Shown here: one piece after another, positions 43,201-56,932 of the stretch | Numbering within the stretch: position 1 is the stretch's first letter | How the letters are laid out: every line of letters starts with the position of its first letter | Assembly (NCBI GenBank): GCA_001599715.1 | Contig: BCHU01000010.1 | Location: forward strand, 496,001 to 560,000 | Source of the DNA: Phaeotremella fagi | Taxonomy: Eukaryota; Basidiomycota; Tremellomycetes; Tremellales; Phaeotremellaceae | Direction of reading: 5' to 3' | Length of the DNA: 64,000 nt | Position numbers and translations under genes: made by a program | The notes under the pieces: generated by a model | What the model was told of the DNA's origin: nothing | Database searches by the model: none | What the model saw: the letters and a program-made list of their open reading frames with translations, nothing else

Positions 43201-44735
43201 AGTAATCAGGAACTGATGACTGTTTATGAGGTGTTTTAGGAACTTTGACTTGAGCTTGAGGGATAGGTGAAAGAAGTCCAACAGATTTTTGACTGATGTC
43301 CGTGGTGGGTGTCTTGTCAGGATCTGTAGGCATTATTTCAGGCGATTCACGCAGGTAACCGTCTTCGTCTCCTTCCAGTGCATCTTCCATCTCATCGTCA
43401 CTGCTAGAACTTGATAAACCGTCATCGCTGAGTCTTTCTTCTTCCTCATCCTCGTCATCGGGATCAACTGCTTCAGATAATCCTGAATCACCAGCGGGGA
43501 CCATACGATTTTGACTCATCATCGGGGAGACGATGGCAGCTGTTGCAGAGTGAAGAAGAGTCATAGGTGATTTATCGGTGATCATAGAAGAAAGAGGAGG
43601 TGCGATCACATTTTCCGCTTTCTTGCTTTTGATCTTGACGGTTCCAATACCTTGATGCTAAAGAAAATCAGCGTACTTTTTCTGTTTTGTACATGTCTCA
43701 GACGTACTGCTGGTACACCCAAAACTCCAGAAGTTCTACCGCCAACACTTCTTTGCAATATGGCATCATACACTAGTCCTGCCTTTCGTAACGATTCAGC
43801 AGCACTGGTCGAATTCGGAGGTTCAACGAATCCAATTTGGAGGGATACGGTACCGGTAACCTTGTGTCGACGACGTGTTGACAGTAAGGAGAATTTCAAG
43901 GGCTAGGGAGGTTAAGTGATAGAAGGTAAGTTTTGACTTACTGGTAGATTTTCGTGCCACAGTCTAACACCACTCGGAAACCAATCTTGAGCAGGGATCG
44001 ATAGTTCACCCATGTATTCCTTGCGCATAAGGTCCTGGATATTGTAAGTTACATTTCCTCCTACGATCAGCTATAACTTACCTTGTCCCATACGACAGCC
44101 TCCAGACCTCTTCCCCCCACGACTCCAGCCAAACTTAGATAGAGAGGTAGCTCGAACGTGCTTGTATCCGGAGGGAACGTGGGATCAAGAGTTCTTTTGA
44201 CAACAGGTGTAGAGACTCGATGTGAAGGTGGCAGATGTAGGGTTATGAATCTGAAATAGTAGATAAGCTATGGCTGAGCTGGCTTTCTTTTTACTCACGG
44301 ATCTGAAGTCCCTCGTCGATCTTTAGCGACCAAACCATCAGCTTTGACCACTCTGATTCTAAGGATTGCAGCTGGTTCTTCTCCATCTAAAGGTTTCCTA
44401 GGTCCCCTAGCAGCACTAGCGATCTGAGCAGGTGTGAGTGTCACAGCATCTCCATCGATAGGGATACGTTGATGTTTACGTCTACCCAGACGTCTGGTCG
44501 ACTTGGTATTACCAGTTTGACGAGCTGAATCAATTAGTTCCGAATTGAGATCCGCTGTTGAGGGATGGGGTGATGGACCTCTGGAGTGGGTTAGTGATGA
44601 GATGGTTGATCCAACTAGTCTTATTGGTTTGCTGGCTAGTCGAAGTAGACGGGTTTGGTTGGGCGTTAACGTTGAGGATGAGGTTGAGGATGATGATTCG
44701 GGTTCGGTGATTGAGGGTTGTGAATCGGTTGGCAT
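40294..44735 (-). CDS. PSD2: Phosphatidylserine decarboxylase, PSD2 type with C2 domains
   Basis: This enzyme makes phosphatidylethanolamine from phosphatidylserine in endosomal/Golgi membranes. Domain order: disordered N terminus; first C2 domain ([29 protein letters not shown]); an acidic Ser-rich linker; second C2 domain ([46 protein letters not shown]); an EF-hand ([14 protein letters not shown]); a zinc-knuckle-like [20 protein letters not shown] plus LAIC; and the catalytic domain ([66 protein letters not shown]). The GGST is the self-cleavage site that creates the pyruvoyl group. All parts splice in frame through about ten short introns. ATG at 44735 gives [14 protein letters not shown]. 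It shares a 360-base divergent promoter with the carrier gene at 45096. Confidence 0.92.
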
Positions 44736-45095
44736 TTGGGGCGGGAGAGTGGGAGACAGAGACAGAGAGCAGGTGGGACTCTTGGGAGGTAGGCTAGAAC
44801 TATAGAGGGAGAGTATTAGTGAGTTGGTGGAAGGGTCGGTGGGGGGGAGAAGGATATAGAAGTAGGAGAAGTAGAGATAATCAATCTATATATTGTATGG
44901 TGAGATCTGGATGTGCAAACTGTCCCCTATACGTGCGGTGCGAATTACGTCAACTTTTATGAGTAAGTAACCGCATTGAGTACACGTGGCATAACTTATT
45001 TATTCCCATATATCTTAAGATGTCGGCTATGTTTAGCCGGTCTATCTACCTCTATACCAAATCTCTACTCTCCTCTCTACTCTTCACCACCAACA
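44736..45095. other. Divergent promoter, PSD2 and peroxisomal carrier
   Basis: A 360-base shared region with a purine-rich left half (GGGAGAGTGGGAGACAGAGA) and a CT/CA-rich leader on the right. No gene. Confidence 0.5.
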
Positions 45096-46481
45096 ATGTC
45101 CCAACCACCGATCAAACTAACACCTTTTGGTTCAGCTTTAGCTGGCGCGTTAGGTGCAATAACTTCAAACGCGTAAGTACACTCTAAGACTCACTCGATC
45201 TCACCCCTATAGACTCGTCTACCCTCTCGACACGGTTAAAACAAGACTTCAAGCTCTTCCACCTGTTGCCTCAGAGTCACAGAGTACAACATCGTCCGAT
45301 AAGTCGGAAACTGATTCTAAATCACAATCAGATTCATCCACACGCAGAAATTCACCTCAGAGACTATTGAGAAAGATTCAAAAATGGCAGATGCTCAATA
45401 TGCTTTTGAAGATTATCAAAACCGAAGGGTTGAGTGGAGCTTTTAAAGGTTTCAGTGCGAATATGATCAACACGTTCTCCATGCGTAAGCTTCACCATCG
45501 CTTCCTAAATTCCACGGGAAAAGCTTACACCCTTTTCTCAGAATTCGCGTACTTCTTCTTTCACTCCATGCTCAGGAACTCGGCACTAAAACGATCAGCG
45601 ACGAAAAACAATTCCTCCCTCTCCACCTCATCAGAATTACTAATAGGTGCAGCTGCCGGAGGACTAGCTCAAATTTTCACCATCCCCGTGGCAGTCATCG
45701 CTACACGACAACAACTCTACATCCCCACATCAAAAAACGATACCTCGCCGTCGTTACTTGAAACAGCTAAAGAGATTATTGCTGAAGGCGGTCCAACGGC
45801 TTTATGGACAGGTTTGAAACCTGGTTTAGTACTCACTGTAAATCCAGCTATCACTTATGGTTGTTTTGAACGTATTAAATCTTGGAGACTTGGTGGTGAA
45901 AGAGAGAAATTGAGTGTTGGGGAGGCGTTCTTCATTGGAGTTATCAGTAAAACTTTAGCGACCGTTGTTACGTACCCATATATCTTTGTAGGTACACTTT
46001 CCATCTGAGAAATAAGTTGATCAACTACTAACAAGTCACAGGCAAAGGTCCGACTACAGGCTAAACCCTCAATAGCACCAGCCGGTGAAAGTCTTCAAAA
46101 GGAATCATCAACCTACGCAGAAATAGCTTCACAACCACCCTCGACCGATTCCGTCGTTCATCCAGAAAAAATCATACCGGAAGCCCCTCAAATCCACAGA
46201 CCCAAAAAGGTCAAAGGAGGAGCTATCGAATTATTGAAACAGGTTTATCAAGAACGAGGTTTCAAGGGTTGGTATCAAGGTATGGGGGCTCAGATTGTTA
46301 AAGCTGTTTTATGTCAGGGTGAGTTAGAACTTTTTGTATCAATATGGAATAATACTGATATTTTGAAATCGAAGGTATTCTTTTCGTATCCAAGGATCAA
46401 TTCGAGATTTGGGCTTGGATCTTGTTATCTGCTCTTGGTAGAATTAAGACGACGAGAGCTGTGGGAGGTTTGAAAAAATAA
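45096..46481 (+). CDS. ANT1: Peroxisomal adenine nucleotide carrier (mitochondrial carrier family)
   Basis: A member of the SLC25 carrier family most like the peroxisomal ATP/AMP exchangers (yeast Ant1, Pmp47). Three carrier repeats are visible. Their signatures are YPLDTVKTRLQ in repeat 1, a degenerate IPVAVIATRQQ in repeat 2 and YPYIFAKVRLQAKP in repeat 3. The repeat-2 form is what peroxisomal carriers show. Helix motifs include FKGFSANMINTF, FAYFFFHSMLRN, LWTGLKPGLVLTVNPAITYG and FKGWYQGMGAQIVKAVLCQG. Two long hydrophilic inserts (rich in Ser/Thr after repeat 1a, and Pro/Lys-rich in repeat 3) make it longer than average. Five or so short introns are present. The start MSQPPIKLTPFGSALAGALG sits right before the first helix. 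Confidence 0.9.
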
Positions 46482-47032
46482 GGATAGTTTGTTGGTGTTG
46501 TTTGATAGTAACTTCTGGGTGGTATCGGACTGTTGTTTGTGTTTTATGTTTTCCTTACTTTTGATAGACTCGGTCAAGACTAAATCAATGATGTAGCTTT
46601 CTAGATAAAGCAAGTTCATTAAAGTATGGGACAACGAGAGGAGCAATTGAAGATTGAGGAGATCAGCGCTATGTAAAGACATAGAAAAATATATTGAGAA
46701 CGAGCAGTCAATGCTCAAAGAAACAGGAGAGCTATCAGAATAATCGAGGACTGTCTGTGTGAAATCACATATTGGATTAAGTTTCAAATCACATATTGTA
46801 TAAAGTTTCGTCCTGTCCCAATACTGTATCTGAAGTCTGTCCTTTTGACTGCAACTGACAAAGACAGCGATTTCTTGAGGTTGATAATGTCATTTCATCA
46901 AATATCAAAAGTTCATACAAAAAACCGTAAGAGAAAGGAAGTACACCAGTATTTGCTCAGAACAGCATTATTCCCTATCAAAAACCAACTCTAAATCTCC
47001 TAGCTTCACCACGCCATACTATATGACCTCCC
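46482..47032. other. Convergent intergenic region, 3' flanks
   Basis: Contains a tandem duplication (46762-46809) and otherwise AT-rich 3' flank. The minus-strand open frame at 46425-46787 overlaps the carrier's last exon and has no coding character. Confidence 0.5.
46762..46809. repeat. 24-base tandem duplication
   Basis: Two adjacent 24-base units starting AAATCACATATTG and ending AAGTTTC, differing at a few positions. It lies in a 3' flank. Confidence 0.8.
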
Positions 47033-47667
47033 TCAACGTATCTCCTTCAACAATCGATATTGCTCAGCAGCCTTTTCTGAACAATCTTCATAAACCTTTT
47101 CAAACCCTTTCAAATGTTGTTTAACATAGTCTTCCTTATGTTCACTAATCAAAGGAAAGGCTTTACTGTTCCCCTGATGACCCCATTTTTCTTTACACAA
47201 TTCAACCTCCGAATCAATCTTATCGAGTAAAACGCCATAGTCATCAGAAGTGATTTCTTTCGCTGACTCATTTGAATCCCATTTAATCCCTCTTGTTAGG
47301 TATACACTCTCTCGACCTTCATGTCGACAGAATAATTTATGACGATGTTCAGAATCAACTTCAACGATGTGAAAATCGATCGATGGGATTGGATCTTTGA
47401 GTTCGATATCTCTTCCTCGAGTTCTGGAGAATGTTTTGGTACTGGTCAAGATAACTCTTAGATTGTAGAATTGTGAATGATTGTAACATGAGATATATTG
47501 GAGGGTGTGAAACGGTAGAGATCTGGGTATGTATATTCATTAGCGTTCGAGTAGAGAATGTTCACTCACGCTGTATACTCTTTTCTACTCCATGCTTGTG
47601 AACTTAAAGTACCAGTTCAACAACCAACTGTAAAGACTTCAGAGATAGGTTCGAACATGTACGACAT
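47033..47667 (-). CDS. Small hypothetical protein with tiny first exons
   Basis: I do not recognise this gene. The main open frame (47033-47522 as one exon) has no ATG, so its start must be spliced on. A consistent model is: exon 1 with ATG at 47667 and only five coding bases, intron 47603-47662 (GTACAT to TTTAAG), exon 2 of 33 nt (47570-47602), intron 47523-47569 (GTGAGT, CTAAT branch, CCCAG), then the long exon. This gives MSSQAWSRKEYTASLPFHTL and about 175 residues. The rest includes IDFHIVEVDSEHRHKLFCRH, VYLTRGIKWDSNESAKEIT, a charged stretch with CKEKWGHQGNSKAF and a helical end EQYRLLKEIR. No signal peptide or membrane span. The exon 1 assignment is the weakest point. Confidence 0.55.
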
Positions 47668-48140
47668 TATGGATAGTAAGACTAAAAGTTTAAGCAAGAA
47701 GAAGAGAAATGATGTGAAGGAAATGTTAAGTAAAGTGATTCTTTCCTTTATGTCGCCCATTGAGGAAGGCCATGAGTTGATATTGAAATTCGTGGAATAA
47801 AGGAGGTACTACACTAATTGTACTTTTCACAACGAGTATAGGATATTAACTTCTCAAAGTCCGATTGTTCACTACACCACAAAAAACTCTTGTGCCACTT
47901 GCCACTGGTTTATCCAAAGGCACACATTTTCATCCCATCGAAATTATTCATTTATCATTTCATCATTGACCAAACCCAACCTTGAACTTGTTTTATCTAT
48001 CATACAAAATACTCAACTAAAAAAGGGAAACGAGATGAGGCTATAAAAAGAAAACAAAAAAAGGGAAAAATAAGAGAAATTACGATTGATTAACTAGTAA
48101 TAGTAATAATTGTGCTTTGTAACTCATACAGAATAGTATT
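47668..48140. other. Intergenic region, calcineurin A 3' flank
   Basis: AT-rich stretch between two minus-strand genes. A plus-strand ATG frame (47558-47800, 80 codons, Lys-rich) runs antisense to the hypothetical gene's first exons and into this region; I do not call it. Confidence 0.5.
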
Positions 48141-51078
<2,938 letters not shown>

Positions 51079-51468
51079 GATTGGTGGATGATGGATGGGT
51101 TGAATGGATCGGTGGAGTGGGTGTTTAGTTTTAGGACTGTTGGGTTAAGACGGATGAGTATTAATTTTGTTGTTGTCTCTTATGCTTGATGTTGGGTAGG
51201 TTTAGTTGTTTGTGATATGATGGTTGTTGTTGGGATATGAATTTAAAGATGAGATATGGTTAAGAAGCACCAAAGGTAGTGTAGGTAGTTGGTTGCAGTG
51301 TGAGTGAGTGTGTGAGGAGCAAGTGATGACCAAACGGGGGCTCCAGACGGGTGTGCCATCTCACTTATAACGCCGTAATGCCGACAGCACATACTGCCTA
51401 TAATCACCACCACCTCTTTCCACCATCCACACCTACAACCTGCAACTTACAACCCACATCACTCCACA
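51079..51468. other. Divergent promoter, calcineurin A and SRP19
   Basis: A 390-base shared promoter. The left part has GT/TTG-rich stretches and the right end is a C/A-rich leader. I see no clear repeat. Confidence 0.5.
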
Positions 51469-52754
51469 ATGCCAACAGTAGAAGATTACTTTGACGATGA
51501 TACAGACCTCCCACTCCCATCCTCATCCTCAAAACTCACAAACACTGGATTACAAGGTGCCCTCCTAGAAGAGATAACCTCAGAAGATGAAATAGACAAT
51601 CAAATCGATTTCTCAAAATTAGCCGAACAATCTCGTGGTGTATTCGGTGAAAACAATAAAGCTCCTCCTCCATCTTCATCGAACAGTAAAGGTAAATTAG
51701 CTGTTAGGGATCAGGACGATACCATTCGTCCAACTGGTTCTACTTCTGATGGTGTACCAAGGATTAATCCTAATACACCGATGGGTGGGTTTATGGGTGA
51801 TATGATGAAATTGCAACAGGTTGAGGAGGAGCGGATGGCGAAATTGAGGAAGCAAATGGGTAATACCAGCTTAGCTGCTGATCCTTCGATATATAAATCG
51901 TATGTCGATCTCGTAATCTTGCACTACTCTCATTTGAAACGACCTTAACTGATCGTCTTTTTACACCAGATGGAACTCGATTTATCCTCTTTACTTCGAC
52001 GCTAAAGCTTCTTCAAACGATGGTCGTCGTGTATCAAGGAAGAACGCAATCTGGTGGCCTCAAGCTACGTTTATCTCAAAAGCTTGTTCCACGTTAGGTC
52101 TACCAAGTGTTTTGGAGGTAAGTCAGACGACGTTGAGATTAGTTCTTTAACTGATGTATCTGCACGCATTTACAGCCCGATAAGACCCATCCATCAGATT
52201 GGGCTAACCCAGGAAGGGTCAAGGTTCAATTTATGAAAGATGGAAGGTTTATCAATCCAATCATCAAAAATCGTAAGTAGCTGAATACTGGATGGTGGAC
52301 ACAACTGAACAGTCTACAAGGTACCCAACTCTATCACCACATCTCATCTCAAATCCAACAAACCCATCCGGATCTCATCTACACCAAAAAACCATCATCC
52401 AAATCCAGCACAACCAAAAAACCCAACCTCAAAACTCAATCCAAAACCACTTCCAAATCCGGGAAATCAAAATCAAAATCCTTGATCAAATCCAATTCCA
52501 CCTCAACACCAAAAATCAAATTTTCAACGAGACCACCAGGAGCACCTCAACCTGTTCCAATACTTGATGAGAGATTACCGCTTCATTCACCGGCTGTTCC
52601 TACTGGAGTTGCTTTGGCTAGTATCAAACGTGATGTTGAGACTGAGAGAGAGAATAAGAAGAAAGGTATTGGGGCACCGGTTGAGGAAGGGAAAGAGAAG
52701 GAGAAGGATAAATTACCTAAAATGAAGAGAATGGTTGTTAGAGGGAAGAGGTAG
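51469..52754 (+). CDS. SEC65: Signal recognition particle subunit SRP19/Sec65
   Basis: Sec65 binds SRP RNA and helps assemble the particle that targets secretory proteins to the ER. The core domain is clear: WNSIYPLYFDAKASSNDGRR, SRKNAIWWPQATFISKACST, LGLPSVLEPDKTHPSDWANP and GRVKVQFMKDGRFINPIIKN, then the helix TQLYHHISSQIQQ. As in other basidiomycetes it has a long acidic N-terminal extension (MPTVEDYFDDDTDLPLPSSS, about 145 residues with GGFMGDMMKLQQVEEERM) and a Lys/Ser-rich C-terminal tail ending PKMKRMVVRGKR. Three introns (the first with GTATGT after IYKS). The stop lies only 110 bases before the TIP41 start, on the same strand. Confidence 0.92.
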
Positions 52755-52864
52755 TAGACTGTACGGTGTAGAATGCAACAATGCAACCGTGGGAAAGTGT
52801 TGCCAAGAATGATTAGATACTATAGTGATTTTTGGCATCTCTAGCAATATAAATCACAACTATA

Positions 52865-54150
52865 ATGAGTACAATACCGTTACCTTTCTCAACACCAGCC
52901 AAGATGCCTATAGCGTCCACCTCCTCAACCCCTCCTTACTCAATCAAACAAAACCCAAACAAATCAGAAGTGAAAATAGGCGAATGGACGATCGAATCAA
53001 CGAAACAACCAATATTGAACAACAAAGAGATTGAACTGTATGTCATACCGAGCATCCCACTATGAAGATCTGAAAAATTAAATGCGTAACAGGGCGGAAA
53101 AGAAATTATGTTTCCCATTACCAGAAATGACTTTTGGGAATAACCACCTGTGTTTAACCAACCCTTCTAAAGGGATATCAATCTCTTTCAACGCTTTGGA
53201 TTTTTTGGAAGGGGTAGCGGTAGGTGAAGGATGGGAGATGCGGGTTGGTGGTGGAGTTTTAGTTTCGATGGCGGAATCATGGGGTAAGAGTCGGTATGTC
53301 CATCTCTCTTCCATCTCATTTTGGTCATGTTGATGAAAAGAATTGTTTAGACCTAGCACATCGGCTTTTTTGGGTGATGTTCCATTACCGTCTAAACCTG
53401 TTCGTCCACATGATTGGACTTATTCTTCGATATTACCTTGTAAGATCAACGGTCCTTATGTAGGTCCAAGTGAAGACAAACAAATACTTTTGATTAACCT
53501 ATAATGACGGCGTTCAGAAATTCGAACCCTCAAAAACCCATTCTATACCTATGAAACTACTCTCCAGACAAGATCCAATCCTAGACAGAATAATCTTCTA
53601 CGAAGACGTCCCGTTATTCGAAGATGAACTCCATGACAACGGTGAATCAATATTAAACGTTAGGATAGTATGTAACCCTAACGTCGTCAAACCACTGATT
53701 ACAATTCTCCCGTTCACAGCGAGTGATGCCCCATTCATTCTTTATCTTATCGAGACATTTCCTGAGGGTCGATAACGTTTTATTCAGGATGTATGATGTT
53801 AGGATATATCATAGTTTCGGTTCTGGGGAGGTTATAAGGGAGATAACAGGTTTGGAAGCTACTTATGATCAAGTGAAAGCTGTATGTCATTTCCCTCTTC
53901 ATTCAACTTAGCCTTTTACTGAAACGGCCTATAGAAACTAGAAAGTCAAAATGATCTTTCTCCATTGACATATCCAAATTTCGTTTATAACGCTCTAAAC
54001 TCTCTAGTCGGGTCTGAGTCGAATTTAACGAAGGGGGATGGGAACGCGAAACCTTGGCCTGGGTTGGGTAGTCGTGTCGAAGTCATGAATTTTGGCGATG
54101 GTGTTGAAGGTGCTGTGAATTCCTTGGAGGGGTTGGATATTGGGAAATGA
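52865..54150 (+). CDS. TIP41: TIP41-like regulator of PP2A-type phosphatases (TOR pathway)
   Basis: TIP41 interacts with Tap42/PP2A-type phosphatases downstream of TOR. Family blocks in order: EVKIGEWTIESTKQPILNNK, KLCFPLPEMTFGNNHLCLTN, ISISFNALDFLEG, KPVRPHDWTYSSILP, MKLLSRQDPILDRIIFYEDV, PLFEDELHDNGESILNVRIV, VDNVLFRMYDVRIYHSFGSG and REITGLEATYDQVKA. The FYEDVPLFEDELHDNG block is the diagnostic centre of the family. About seven short introns split the gene. The Met at 52865 is followed by a Pro/Ser-rich N terminus of about 35 residues. The C-terminal tail after the last intron is poorly conserved. It converges on the homocysteine methyltransferase gene (99-base gap). Confidence 0.93.
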
Positions 54151-54249
54151 GATTTAGAAGCACAGATCAAAAAAGAGACTATATGTACTAACAGAATAAC
54201 TATATGTACCTCCATCCCGAAAAATCCAGCAATATACAAATGATCACGA

Positions 54250-55507
54250 TCAATCCAAACCATCCAATCTCTCTTTCAGAACCCTAATCTCCTCAAAACT
54301 GGATTTACAACACCCACCCACAAAAACCCCTCCAAAAACGAACTCCCCATGGTGATCTTGAGAACACTCCAAAAACCTCGTACATTCACATAACACCTCT
54401 GTCCACTGCGTGGTACTTAACGTATCAGACGTCCAGATCCTTTGGATTGGATCGTAAACCGCCCCACCGTCTGGGTAGAGTACGAAAGTCGCTCGGTCGT
54501 CTCTCGAAATCGAGTGGGTGGAAATATGATTACGATATTCGTTCGTTAAGTCTTTGGTGAGATCGATAAGATATTTAGGGTTCGTACAATTCACACCGAA
54601 TCCATTTGGTTTCACTAGATCCATACCTCCATTCCCAAATAACGTTTGAACAATTTCTTTAATTTTTATCGGACCGTTGGGGGATTGTTGGGAAGGTAGA
54701 CCATCAGGATAAGCAGAAGCTATCCAGAAAGGTTTGATCCACCATCTAGTACCATTAGTCGAATCTTCTTGCTTTCGATAAACTCCATCCAACTCTTTAT
54801 AAAGCAATGAAATCGCTCGTCTGATAGCGATAATTTCAATTAACAGAGGCACAGTCTCGAACGCTATCCAATCTATCATCCTCCAAATCCTTTGATCCAA
54901 GGTGTAAACCCGTAATCGATCAAGATGGAAAGTAGTCAATGACTCAATAGCCTTCTCTTCTAAACCATCAGAAATCTCTTGAGACGTGAAATAATTCCTT
55001 GGAGTCGAAATTGAACTCGGTCCATATGGTGATGGATAGATACCATCATATTCATGTCCGGGAGATAAACTAGCTCCAAAAGGTCCTAAGGATAATGCAA
55101 CTTTTCTTGGATTTTGGGTTGAATGGAGTTGACAAACTTGATAAGCTATTTCAACACTTTTCTTCATAATCTCCATAGCGTTTTCAATCGAACAACCTAA
55201 AAATCCAACAAGAAGTTCAACGGTTAATTGATAACTACATTGCAAGGGTTTCAGCTCGAAATATAAAATTATTCAAGAAGAGAAATACCTCGCCGTTTCA
55301 ATTATCTGACTTCCAGAATCAAGGAACTTTTGATGTATCCCTTTGATTATTTCTGGTTTGGTTTCGAGAATCTCTAATCCCCAGAGTGGACTTGTCACTT
55401 GATAACCTAGAGATTCCATTGTTGTTCCCTAGAGCTTCAATCGGGATTCATGAGTAGTTACTTACCATTCCTCCATCTAGGATTTGGATTCTACTTCTTC
55501 TTGACAT
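54250..55507 (-). CDS. MHT1: Homocysteine S-methyltransferase
   Basis: This zinc enzyme transfers a methyl group from S-methylmethionine or S-adenosylmethionine to homocysteine, making methionine. The N-terminal exons give MSRRSRIQILDGGM and GTTMESLGYQVTSPLWGLEI, the family start, then IIETARYQLTVE. The zinc ligands are visible as GFGVNCTNPKYL and VFVGGCCKSSFEEIRVLKER. Other blocks are VALSLGPFGASLSPGHEYDG, AFETVPLLIEIIAI and FVLYPDGGAVYDP, matching the ETIP and YPN-type motifs. Length is about 380 residues, slightly longer than usual because of inserts. Two introns lie near the 5' end; the second acceptor, near 55250, ends in an unclear ATG/TAG context, so that junction is approximate. The yeast paralogues Mht1 and Sam4 cannot be told apart here. 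Confidence 0.9.
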
Positions 55508-55668
55508 TTGGATTTATGTCTCTATATGGTACTACTTTATCTTGATATATTGAGCGAAAAGAAAATCATTCTTCGCAATCCCAACGGAATTCAAGTACTC
55601 GTGCCTGAAATCAATCCCATCACCATTTTAATTTGATAAACCAACACCACCAACAACCAACCCCCAAG

Positions 55669-56792
55669 ATGTCAATAATCTCAATAGGAACCCACTGTCA
55701 AAACCCCAACTGTCCAACAGTAGATTTCCTTCCCATCCCTTGTCCAAACTGTCAAAAAAAATATTGCAGCACCCACATCCATTCTCATGTTTGTATCGAT
55801 CACCTCCAACCCGAATCAAGTTCAAGCGTCTCAGGTCCATCAAAATTTGATTCTAAATCGAAATGTTTTTTACTTTCATGTGAGAATCCGAGTTTAGAGG
55901 CTGTTACTGGAGTTGGAGATGGTGGTGAAGGCTTAGCTAAGGAGATTAGATGTTCAGGATGCGGAGAGGCGTTTTGTGTTCAGTCAGTCCACTCCCCTAC
56001 CCCCGCTCCTTGATCAAAGGTCTAACGAAAAGAATCCTCTCAGACATCGGAATAGAGATTCCCATAATTGTGACGCACCGAAAGATTACGATTTACTCCA
56101 ACAAGAATCTCAGAAGAGGAAATCTAAAGCCCAAGAGATCATTGGATTACATTTCCCGGGACACTCGAAACCTCCGAAACCACCTCCACCAGTTGATGTG
56201 ATCAAACCGACGAAACCAATTGATAAACCTGTATCACATCCGTCGTCTGCAACAGTACCTGTAGCAGTACCAGTACCAGAACCTGTTCAAAAGAAACTCA
56301 AAACGAGAGAAGAGAAATTGTTCGAATTGAAAATGATGAAATTAAAAGCTGGTTCTGTACCACTGATCAAATCCAGTGGTCACAATGTTAGTGACCAAGA
56401 AAAAATATTCTTCGAATGGAGTCACCTCAAACAAGTTAATATTGATGAATGGGGATCTAATGGGAAGATTCACGAGAAATTGAATAGAGTTTGGGTTGAT
56501 CATGTAAGTTTACTTTTAGAGTCGATTGGAATGTTTTGGCTGATTTGGTAGATGACACCATGTGGTAAAATCTTTGATACTCTTATCAACATGTCTAAAA
56601 TATCTCGTGATAAATCGGTATGTACAGAGGTGACTACCAGATCATTAGCTGATTAACGACATCCCTTCCCAGAAATTCCTTGTGAATTTAATAACTCGAT
56701 TAGACGGTTCCAGAGAAATCCTACCCCTTGATTTATCTCAATCATCAAAATCGATCGTTCAAGGTAGTATAGTTGTTTTGCTTTATGAATGA
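55669..56792 (+). CDS. CUZ1: AN1-type zinc-finger protein, Cuz1/ZFAND1-like
   Basis: Cuz1/ZFAND1 proteins link Cdc48/p97 and the proteasome, and act in arsenite stress and stress-granule clearance. Two AN1 zinc fingers are visible. The first is in GTHCQNPNCPTVDFLPIPCP, NCQKKYCSTHIHSHVC. The second starts KCFLLSCENPSLEAVT, with CSGCGEAFCVQHRNRDSHNC completed across an intron. A Pro/Val-rich linker and a Lys-rich helix follow. The C-terminal domain contains FFEWSHLKQVNIDEWGS, TPCGKIFDTLINMSKISRD and GSIVVLLYE, in line with the ubiquitin-like end of Cuz1. Four introns. It shares a 160-base divergent promoter with the homocysteine methyltransferase gene. Confidence 0.88.
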
Positions 56793-56932
56793 AAGGCAAG
56801 GTATTGCCGTACGACCACACAGTGTAGATAAATGTATTGTCAATGCGAAATCAACTTTAATTTCTTTTAGAATACATTGTTTCATTTTATCCGACCTTAT
56901 ATTATATGTATAGGATATATATGTATAGCTCC

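Noticed and set aside
47558..47800. 80-codon plus-strand ORF with an ATG, Lys-rich
   Set aside because: It is antisense to the better supported spliced gene at 47033-47667 and has no recognisable features. Stranded RNA data could reopen this.
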